A model generated the notes under the pieces. It made no database searches. It saw only the letters and a list, made by a program, of their open reading frames with translations, and had not been told where the DNA came from. Positions 58,401-64,000 of a stretch of DNA of 64,000 nucleotides are shown piece by piece. The DNA is from JAKOUY01 sp037045185 (GTDB lineage Bacteria; Actinomycetota; Acidimicrobiia; Acidimicrobiales; Ilumatobacteraceae): NCBI GenBank assembly GCA_037045185.1, contig JBAOHQ010000014.1:386317-450316 (forward strand), written 5' to 3'. The stretch's first letter is position 1; every line of letters starts with the position of its first letter. The position numbers and the translations under genes were made by a program.

Positions 58401-58954
58401 TGCCGGTTGCCGTTGACGCGCTGGTGCCCTGGTCCGACCTCCGCCCGACCCGGCGCGACCTGATGGCGCTGACCGGCATCGTGCTCGAGAATGCCGCCGA
58501 CATGGCGGCCTGCTTCCCGGAGCTGTGGCCGACGCGCGAGGCTGCGAAGAAGGACGGCCAGAGGAAGGGGACAAATGACTATTATGGAGACCTCTATAAT
58601 AGCAGATTGTCCCCATCCTCGGCGGAGGTGACCTACCGCCCGCAGGGCGCCGGCCATCGAAGTCGGGCGGCCCACGTCGATCTCTCCCGCATCCTCGATC
58701 CGGAAGCCTGGCTCACCAACCGTCTCGGGCCGCTCGCCAGCTTCGAGATGCGGTCCATCGCGAGCAATCCAGCCGGTGACGACGCCGCCGCGCGCATCGA
58801 CGCCCTCGCATCCCGCCTGACCGTCAGCATGCAGGCCGTGCTCGCCGCGCGCCGGGCCGCGCTGGACGCGCTCAGCGTCCGGCTGGAGGCCACCAAGCCC
58901 GCTGAGCTGCGGCGCCCCGACCAACCCCACCCAGAAGAGGAGACCGAGGCATGA
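55472..58954 (+). CDS. Toprim primase-helicase of element B
   Basis: An intact 1160-residue protein from the ATG at 55472; a longer frame to 55286 exists but lacks conserved sequence. Residues about 1-80 (ARDWQAFDAELSARVPELVV, GMWFDHEAGGGGGFIDLVGR) form the primase zinc-region-like N-terminus. A Toprim domain follows with GPVLICEGWATGASLHIATG (about 231) and DLVLVADNDAKPD (about 280). The motor has VDVGLGKTSSARA (Walker A, about 418), GLLVIDEAFW (Walker B, about 561), HFNALSGLDRWGGIG and IQAMGRGRGVNRT (arginine finger, about 950). It should prime and unwind DNA for element replication. The motor half is homologous to the protein at 25081-28405. The TGA overlaps the next ATG. Confidence 0.85.
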   Translation: MSARDWQAFDAELSARVPELVVELLGKPTLRTGHEWRWGRKGSLSVVIGGAKAGMWFDHEAGGGGGFIDLVGRNLGLSRGDALDWTADRIGMGRRHRPARTRPAPPILSTNTPALSQAQPGTETSPQPHLDDLDPAVARAEEAAARAARIWANACPAPDGHSYLAAKQVAALGLRMDARGQLVVPLQDIDGRIHSLETIAPDGAKRYLAGGAKRGHFTVVGAEPGPLPEPTGPVLICEGWATGASLHIATGHAVIAAMDAGNLMPVAEALRARFPAADLVLVADNDAKPDRDGNPGVEAARKVALAVDGRLAVPGVPGDANDLFCAKGPEAVAALVAGAARIPPPPPTYPAPVLTPDEARASLAEAIASFMAAIPDYWAAVEAAREAAKDSDATRDPLDFNIVARAALPPLLGLPVDVGLGKTSSARAAIAELIATGGLGKRKVVYAVPRHDLGAEQVTAFEALGLSAMLWKGRTAPDPSDADPEQLMCLDTEATFDALEIEHPVEQSCCKVKNGAELLLCPWFHDCGYQRQKPLAQAAQVIVCAHDSLFHLKPQAIGEVGLLVIDEAFWQSGLRGLDGKATLTQDGLEPGRTSLSCYTGKGKMDVGATADLIAARERLCKALRVMKPGPLRLGLLEAVGLTPEDCRHAATLERRRMRDAGLRPGMSPVERRKRIEAVLPPAGEPWAPPGRCAMLWLILAEALENGHDAAGAELVHERTEAGSVRALRLRWRSRMRAGWAAEAPILHLDATLRPELVQTYLPRIDISTPVAARQPHVRVRQVTGSPTSARALTPASDAPERDRKAAATRLRDLRAWIDLRARQCNRPGQAIDLLVVGQKAAIDALRSAGLPPRVEAVHFNALSGLDRWGGIGGMVVLGRTLPAPRTVELIAMALTGRVPAPNPEDAGWWYPMTERRLRLADDRTVPLAMEEHADPIAEAVRWSICEGELIQAMGRGRGVNRTAATPLEIDLLTDVVLPVAVDALVPWSDLRPTRRDLMALTGIVLENAADMAACFPELWPTREAAKKDGQRKGTNDYYGDLYNSRLSPSSAEVTYRPQGAGHRSRAAHVDLSRILDPEAWLTNRLGPLASFEMRSIASNPAGDDAAARIDALASRLTVSMQAVLAARRAALDALSVRLEATKPAELRRPDQPHPEEETEA
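58567..58614. repeat. AT-rich palindrome inside the primase-helicase gene of element B
   Basis: A 48-base imperfect palindrome: arms GGGGACAA...CTATTAT and ATAATAG...TTGTCCCC agree at 18 of 24 positions. It lies about codon 1032, after the motor motifs. It matches in position the palindrome at 28017-28053 of the paralogue, although the base sequences of the arms differ inside GGGGACA...TAT. Confidence 0.75.
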
Positions 58955-59478
58955 GTTTCGACAGGATGCGTCTCTACGACGCCGGCCGCTTCCACGATAC
59001 GGAACTGCCCGACTGGTATCACGCGGCCATGCGCCTCAGCGAAGCCGAACGCGTGGACTGGCATCGCGCGCTCGAGCGCGTCCTCGATTGCGAATACACG
59101 CTCTTGACGGAGGAAGGCCTGATAAGCGCCGGTCTCGAGATCCGGTTCTGGCCAAGCGAGATGCAGGGGATCTTCGTGCTGATCGAGACCCCACTGGCCG
59201 TTGTCGAGCAGATCGTCATTCTGAACCCAACCGACTGGCTGCCGTTCCTTTCCCGTTATCTCGCACCTCTCATGGCGGCGTCCAACCAGAGCGCCATGAT
59301 CGCGCTGCACGGCAAGATCGGCAACGCCTTCATCGCTTGGGCGCGCCATGGCGAAGGCAGCCATGTCGATCGCGAAACCGGCCTCAGCCGGATCGATCTC
59401 GACAACGACCGGGATCGTCGCCGGGCCCAGCAGGCCCGCGCCACCATCGAGCGGGCCAGCCGGGAGGGGAGCGCATGA
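58951..59478 (+). CDS. Unknown protein of the element B replication module
   Basis: An intact 175-residue ORF overlapping the primase stop. MSFDRMRLYDAGRFHDTELP, WYHAAMRLSEAERVDWHRAL, IRFWPSEMQGIFVLIETPLA and a charged helical C-terminus DRDRRRAQQARATIERASRE. No family recognised. Translationally coupled on both sides. Confidence 0.6.
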   Translation: MSFDRMRLYDAGRFHDTELPDWYHAAMRLSEAERVDWHRALERVLDCEYTLLTEEGLISAGLEIRFWPSEMQGIFVLIETPLAVVEQIVILNPTDWLPFLSRYLAPLMAASNQSAMIALHGKIGNAFIAWARHGEGSHVDRETGLSRIDLDNDRDRRRAQQARATIERASREGSA

Positions 59479-59684
59479 CGGCGATGCGCTGGCATCCTCC
59501 GGGCTATGGTGGCGAACGGCGCGACCCAGACCGCGTGAAGCGCGACGGCTGGCGCGACCAGGGCATGCTCGCGGTCTCCATCGACGACGCGCGCCTCAGC
59601 TGGCCGGAGCGGGAACTCGTCCGGCAGCTGGGCGAGAAGCTCTATGGTCCGCGGAACCGCGGGCCTGACGCGCGGGAGCCCTGA
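59475..59684 (+). CDS. Small unknown basic protein
   Basis: 69 residues overlapping the previous stop (ATGA). MTAMRWHPPGYGGERRDPDR, then LAVSIDDARLSWPERELVRQ. No family recognised. Last intact gene of element B. Confidence 0.55.
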   Translation: MTAMRWHPPGYGGERRDPDRVKRDGWRDQGMLAVSIDDARLSWPERELVRQLGEKLYGPRNRGPDAREP

Positions 59685-59696
59685 CCGGATTCCCTC

Positions 59697-60000
59697 TGGA
59701 CCCCGGAATCCGCACCGGGGTCCAGCCGGGGGCCAGGCACGGCCAAGCGCTCCCGCCGGGGAGTTTCTGGTTCCTTCCCGGGCACTTGCGTATACGGGAG
59801 GGCTGCGCGCGCCATATCGCCAGCGTCAGGGCCGGATTTTTGGGAAGCCACCCCGGCCGGAAGCCACCGCGCAACCTGAAATAACAACGCAATAACAGCG
59901 CCTTGGCCGGTGGACTCCGCGGTGGATACCCTGGACCCCGGAATCCAGCTTGAAGCCGGTGGACTCCACCGGGCCGGAAGCCACCGCGCGCCGCCCAAGT
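59697..60000. repeat. Intergenic repeats and hairpins
   Basis: TGGACCCCGG (59697-59706) pairs with CCGGGGTCCA (59715-59724). The string TGGACCCCGGAATCC recurs near 59933, and CCGGAAGCCACCGCGC occurs near 59857 and again near 59972. No gene is supported between 59685 and 60029; the hairpin may terminate the module. Confidence 0.5.
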
Positions 60001-60029
60001 GCCGCTCCCATCATCGACAGGAACTCCTC

Positions 60030-60068
60030 ATGACCGTCGCCTTCGCCCCCGAGCGGATCGAGATGTGA
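60030..60068 (+). pseudogene. First 12 codons of a ParB-type DNA methylase gene
   Basis: The ATG at 60030 follows AGGAACTCCTC. MTVAFAPERIEM then TGA. This matches the opening of ParB-domain DNA methylases that I recall from Rhodobacter-type prophages, where Trp-Pro would come next; here the DNA diverges at once (TGATGGGATGG). I infer that an insertion or deletion removed the rest. Confidence 0.45.
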
Positions 60069-60171
60069 TGGGATGGACGGCCCCACCCCCAGCGCGGTGC
60101 TAGAGCGGGATGACGCTTGAGTGAATCCATTGGGATTGTTGATTTCCACTGAGAAGGGACCCGGGTAGGCG

Positions 60172-60480
60172 GTAAGCGGGAAGCTGAGGCCGTTCAGGGC
60201 CTGTAGTTCCAGGGCATGAGGGCGCCGATTCTGGCGCTTGGCCATTGGTTGGCGATGCGTTCGAGGGTCTGTGTCAGCCAAGCCGTGGGGTCGACGTTGT
60301 TCATCCTGCAGGTCTGCAGGAGGGTGGCGATGGTGGCCCATGTGCGGCCGCCCCCGTCCGATCCGGCGAAGAGGCTGTTCTTGCGGGTGATGGCCCGGGG
60401 CCTGATCGTGCGCTCAACGATATTGGAGTCCAGCTCGATGCGGCCGTCCGCAAGGAAGCGCTCGAAGAAGGCGCGGCGGG
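60172..60480 (-). mobile_element. IS66-family end fragment
   Basis: GTAAGCG at 60172, like the ends of IS66 elements, followed on the minus strand by the C-terminus of an IS66 TnpC transposase (IELDSNIVERTIRPRAITRK, NSLFAGSDGGGRTWATIATL, then ARIGALMPWNY). The rest of the element is missing. Confidence 0.65.
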
Positions 60481-60664
60481 TGGTGGCGTACCCGTTGCGC
60501 TGCGCACGCCGCGCGGGGTGCTTCTCGCCGTAGGCCGCAGCCGTCACTGCGCCGACCTCCAGTTCCATCAGCCGTTCGGCGGCAAAGCCGATCATCTCGC
60601 GCAGAAGATCGGCGTCAGGGGTCTTCTCGACCAAGTCGCGCAGGTTCATCATGTCGGTGGTCAT
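60194..60664 (-). pseudogene. Chimeric ORF: IS256 transposase N-terminus fused to IS66 transposase C-terminus
   Basis: 156 residues in one open frame. Residues 1-65 (NLRDLVEKTPDADLLREMIG, FAAERLMELEVGAVTAAAYG) are the N-terminus of an IS256-type transposase; from about residue 72 (FLADGRIELDSN) it is the C-terminal domain of an IS66 TnpC. Each part lacks the catalytic core of its family. The fusion point near 60480 marks an IS-IS junction. The 60665-60814 region to the right carries the IS256 upstream end and no gene. Confidence 0.75.
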
Positions 60665-60814
60665 CGGTGGAATCTCCGGTCCAGGTTGGTGTCAGCAACC
60701 AGACCCTACCGGAACATCGCCGGTGACCACCTCACCCAGAACCTACACCACGATCAGGGACAGCATCGTTTGTAATCCGTGAGTGGTTGGCCGGCTGAAA
60801 TCTTCGCCACTGAA

Positions 60815-62230
60815 TCAAGCCGAAGCGGATTCGATCCAGTCGATGACCAAGCCGTCTATTCCAGCCCGCCGGATCAGGCTACGTGAGGCTTGGAGGCAGT
60901 CGGCGACCACCTTATCCTGATCTACCCGCGTTGAGCGGCCGTTCTCGACCACGATCTCGCCCTCGACCATGACATGCCTAACATCGGACCCCATCGTCGA
61001 CAGGGTCAGGCAACAGACCGGGCGGAGGGCCGGCTGGTGGTGGATACCCCTCAGGTCGACCACGGTCAGGTCAGCCAGGGTACCCTCCGCGAGCACGCCG
61101 AGGTTCCGGCGCAGCATCCTGCCACCGTTCCGCGTTGCCAGGGCCAGGATCATTTCCGAACTGGTGGCGTCTGGTTGAAGCTCACGCAGTCGTTGCAAGA
61201 TATGGGCGGCTTTCATCGCCTCGAACATGTTCATTCCGGTGCAGGCGGTTCCATCGGTGCCGAGGGTGACATTTACACCTGCGCGCATCAGCGGCCCCAG
61301 TGGCAATATGCCCGAAGCCAGATACTGGTTGCAGACCGGATTGTGGATCGCAGTCGCACCCGCTGCACCTAGAAGGGCGATCTCTTCCTCGTCGAACCAG
61401 ATCGCATGGGCAAGGGTGATACGGTCATTCAGGATGCCCGCGTCATGCAGCCATCTCGCAGGGCGCTTGCCGTGGATCGACTCGAATATCTCAACCTCGA
61501 ACATTGATTCGCTGCAATGGGCCTGCCAGGAGGTGCCGGTTTCCATGGCCAAATCGTGGCAGGCGATCATCAGCTCCGGATCCAGATAGACGACATTGAG
61601 CGGCATCGGCCAGACCTCGACCCGCGATCCCGTGGGGCGCGCGGCGATGCAGGCGCGGGTGATGTCCAACTCCTCCTGCGCGGTATATCGGAACAGCCGC
61701 GGGTCGCAGTTCATCCGGCGGCCGCCTTCGACCATCGGGCCGTAGATGCCGCGTGCCACAACACCGCGGACGCCGACCTCTTCCATCGCCTCTGCAACGG
61801 CAAGGATGGTCCCTTCATCGACTGGCGCATAGTGGTTGTCGACCAGTGTGGTCGCCCCACCAAGAAGACTACTCAGCGTCGCCATGCGCACCGCGGCAAC
61901 CGCTTCGTCCCGGGTGATGTTGGCCGAAAGCGGCATCATGAACTTGGCTAGCCAGGGCAGAAGCGACATGCCGTCGCCAAGGGTCTTGCCCAAGCTCTGA
62001 AACAGATGGGTGTGGCTGTCGACCAGCCCCGGAATCAGGACATGGCCCGAAATGTCCAGCTGCCGCCCGCCTGCAACATGTGCATGCAGATCGGCCTCCT
62101 TCCCGATCCAGGCAATCCGGTTGCCAGAGACGGCAACCGCGCCGTTCTTTACATAGGGGTTTTTCGGGTCGAGCGTCACGATATCGCCGCCGCGGAACAC
62201 TATATCGGCAAAGAGTTTTGGCTGCTGCAT
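60815..62230 (-). CDS. Amidohydrolase (metal-dependent deaminase/chlorohydrolase family)
   Basis: An intact 471-residue ORF from the ATG at 62230. LFADIVFRGGDIVTLDPKNP, the metal-binding GLVDSHTHLFQSLGKTLGDG, WQAHCSESMFEVEIFES (second His), ITLAHAIWFDEEEIALLG and LGTDGTACTGMNMFEAMKAA (Asp) are as in the AtzA/TrzN/SsnA-type amidohydrolases. The substrate is probably a purine or another N-heterocycle, suggested by the xanthine-dehydrogenase-like gene 43 bases upstream on the same strand (inference). Confidence 0.88.
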   Translation of the reverse strand: MQQPKLFADIVFRGGDIVTLDPKNPYVKNGAVAVSGNRIAWIGKEADLHAHVAGGRQLDISGHVLIPGLVDSHTHLFQSLGKTLGDGMSLLPWLAKFMMPLSANITRDEAVAAVRMATLSSLLGGATTLVDNHYAPVDEGTILAVAEAMEEVGVRGVVARGIYGPMVEGGRRMNCDPRLFRYTAQEELDITRACIAARPTGSRVEVWPMPLNVVYLDPELMIACHDLAMETGTSWQAHCSESMFEVEIFESIHGKRPARWLHDAGILNDRITLAHAIWFDEEEIALLGAAGATAIHNPVCNQYLASGILPLGPLMRAGVNVTLGTDGTACTGMNMFEAMKAAHILQRLRELQPDATSSEMILALATRNGGRMLRRNLGVLAEGTLADLTVVDLRGIHHQPALRPVCCLTLSTMGSDVRHVMVEGEIVVENGRSTRVDQDKVVADCLQASRSLIRRAGIDGLVIDWIESASA

Positions 62231-62273
62231 CTTGGGGAATCCTGTATGACGGGGGCTGCGCGGGGCTGCAGCT

Positions 62274-64000
62274 TCATGTGGTGTGCGGCGGCCGTCCGGC
62301 CGCACCGGCCAGCGCCATCAGCACCCGCTCGGGCGTTGCCGGCGCGTCTATCGCGGCCGCATGCGGCCCGCCGGCCGCGGCGATGGCATCCGAGATGGCG
62401 CAGAACACCGCGATGGCCAGGCAGAACGGCGGCTCGCCGATGGCCTTGGAGGAATAGATCGAATCCTCGATATTCTCGGTCCAGTCGACGAAGCCCATGC
62501 GGAAATCGACGGGGCGGTCGCTGCAGGCCGGGATCTTGTAGGTCGAGGGGGCATGGGTCCGCAGCCGCCCGGTATCGTCCCAGACCACTTCCTCGGTGGT
62601 TAGCCAACCCATGCCCTGGACGAAGCCGCCTTCGAGCTGCCCCAAGTCTATCGCCTCGTTCAGCGACTTGCCGACATCGTGTAGGATGTCCACGCGCAGG
62701 ACCCTGTTCTCTCCGGTGAGGGTGTCGATCAGGACCTCGGCGACGGCGGCGCCGAAGACGTAGTAGCGATGCGGCTCTCCGGTCATCGCCACTGGGTCGT
62801 AGCGGCCTTTCTGCGCCCGATAGTAGCCCGCGGCAGAAAGCGAGATGCGCTTCATGAAGGCCAGTTCGGCCAGTTCGGCGAAAGGCATCTCGCGGTTGCC
62901 GATGCGCAGGCGGTTGGGCAGGAACTCCACCTGCCCGGGGGGCACCTTGAACTCGTCACAGGCGAAGTCGATCAGCCGCTGGCGGATCTGGCGCGCCGCA
63001 TCGCGGGCGGCGCCGGCGTTCAGGTCGGTTCCGGAAGAGGCGGCGGTGCCGATGGTGTTCGGCACCTTTTCGGTGCTCGTTGCCGAGATGGCGATGTGCC
63101 GCAGGTCCACCTGCAACTCCTCGGCCACCACCTGTGCGACCTTGATGTGCAGGCCCTGTCCCATCTCGGTCCCGCCGTGGTTCAGGTGGATCGAGCCGTC
63201 CCGATAGACATGCAGCAGCGCGCCGCCCTGGTTGAGGAAAGAGACGCCGAAGCCGCAGCCGTATTTGATCGGCGTCAGCGCCAGACCCTTCTTTCAGGCA
63301 TGGTGAGGCGGCGTTGAAGGCATCTATCTCCCGCCGCCGCCGCGCATAGTCAGCGGACCGCTTCGGCTTCGGCAACCAGCCGGTGCAGGAGTCTCGAACG
63401 GTATCCGGGCCCCGAAGGGAGTGGTGTCGCGGTCCGGCGACCGGCGTAGAAGTTCAGTCTTGCGCACCGCCAGTGGGTCTAGTCCCAGATGCCGCGCGAT
63501 ACGGTCCAGGATGCTTTCTATCAGCAGGAAGGCCTGGGGCGTTCCGAACCCACGGAAGGCGACCGCAGAGACGGTGTTGGTCTTCCAGTAATGGCAGGTC
63601 GCGCGCAGGTCGCCGATATGGTAGCAGTTGTCGACATGGAAGGCCGCCCGGGCCAGGACCTCGACCGACTGGTCGATGGAATTGCCGCAGCGGGGATGGA
63701 TGTCGACCTCCAGCCCGGCGATCCGGCCCTCATCATCGAAGCCGACCGAGAAGTCGGAAAAGAACTCGTGACGTTTCCCGGTGATGCGCATGTCGTCGTC
63801 GCGATCCAGCCGCAGCTTGCAGGCGCGGCCCGTCCGGACGGCCGCCAGCGCCGCGATAGCGGCGAAATGAGTCGCCACCGTTTCCTTCCCGCCGAAGCCC
63901 CCGCCCAGCCGGCGCACCTCGACCGAGACCGCATTCGCGGGCCGCGCCAGAATCCGTGCCACCAGCGACTGGACGGAGGACGGGTCCTGGGTCGAACAGA
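62274..64000 (-). CDS. xdhB: Xanthine dehydrogenase-like molybdopterin-binding subunit, 5' end outside the window
   Basis: C-terminal 570 or so residues. VEVRRLGGGFGGKETVATHF, FRGFGTPQAFLLIESILDRI, corrupted YGCGFGVSFLNQGGALLHVY, NHGGTEMGQGLHIKVAQVVA and GEPPFCLAIAVFCAISDAIA (with the conserved active-site Glu) identify the molybdopterin subunit of the xanthine oxidase family. Frame changes lie near 63290 and 63375. It is cut by the right edge of the window. Oxidises purines or similar heterocycles; presumably one operon with the amidohydrolase. Confidence 0.9.

Noticed and set aside
55814..58930. A 1038-codon open frame on the minus strand opposite the element B primase-helicase
   Set aside because: It mirrors the real gene, which has clear Toprim and helicase motifs; the opposite frame is open because of high GC at third positions and shows no motif.

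Overview
The window is GC-rich DNA of an alphaproteobacterium, most likely a Rhodobacteraceae member (Paracoccus/Rhodobacter-like). This rests on the codon bias and on the block metallo-hydrolase - tatD - holB - tmk - D-Ala-D-Ala carboxypeptidase - SPOR lipoprotein, a neighbourhood I associate with Rhodobacterales. Species cannot be fixed from the sequence alone.

Layout. (1) 1-8.4 kb is chromosomal core: ppk2, tRNA-Leu(GAG), an AEC-family transporter, then a tightly overlapping minus-strand run of MBL-fold hydrolase, tatD, holB, tmk, a PBP5-type carboxypeptidase and a SPOR lipoprotein, ending at tRNA-Ser(UGA). (2) 8.4-34.7 kb is a mobile island (element A). It holds a DUF5131/TcmP pair, a minus-strand DUF262-hsdR-hsdS-hsdM restriction cluster, a cassette of HTH protein, large serine recombinase, DUF2924 protein and small ORF, an unknown ~720-residue protein, a Com-like zinc ribbon, a sigma-like gene split by an IS3 element, a primase/helicase, a membrane coiled-coil protein plus ClpP-like periplasmic protease pair, and a phage module (ParB-methylase, small ORFs, P27 terminase small subunit) followed by a resolvase. 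(3) 34.7-38.1 kb is a patchwork of small ORFs, an SRAP-type DNA-protein crosslink protein and IS scars. (4) 38.2-47.2 kb is a nine-gene catabolic operon: Lrp-type regulator, HyuA-like hydantoinase, DUF917 protein, complete peptide-type ABC transporter, hydantoin-racemase-like protein. (5) 47.3-49.2 kb is a nest of IS3 and IS6 sequences, followed by a diverged copy of the 3' end of tRNA-Ser and its downstream DNA. (6) 49.3-60.1 kb is a second mobile island (element B) built like element A: a truncated Vsr gene and J-domain protein as cargo, then the same recombinase cassette, then a divergent replication module with a Toprim primase-helicase, ending in the first codons of a truncated ParB-type methylase gene. 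(7) 60.2-60.8 kb holds IS66/IS256 scars. (8) 60.8-64 kb is chromosomal again: an amidohydrolase and the molybdopterin subunit of a xanthine-dehydrogenase-like enzyme that runs off the window.

How it fits together. Elements A and B each start just right of a tRNA-Ser 3'-end sequence. Each has a minus-strand cargo operon directly downstream of a recombinase-HTH cassette, and each has a plus-strand replication module on the other side. They look like two members of one family accreted at tRNA-Ser(UGA). The shared slot carries a restriction cluster in A and a J-domain/Vsr pair in B, which makes the latter a candidate uncharacterised defence module. Both primase/helicase genes carry an AT-rich palindrome at the same place in their coding sequence.

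Caution. Many genes, including essential holB and tmk, are broken by single-base frameshifts that I read as sequencing or assembly errors, not decay. In those genes only the outer ends and the frame-corrected reading are meaningful.
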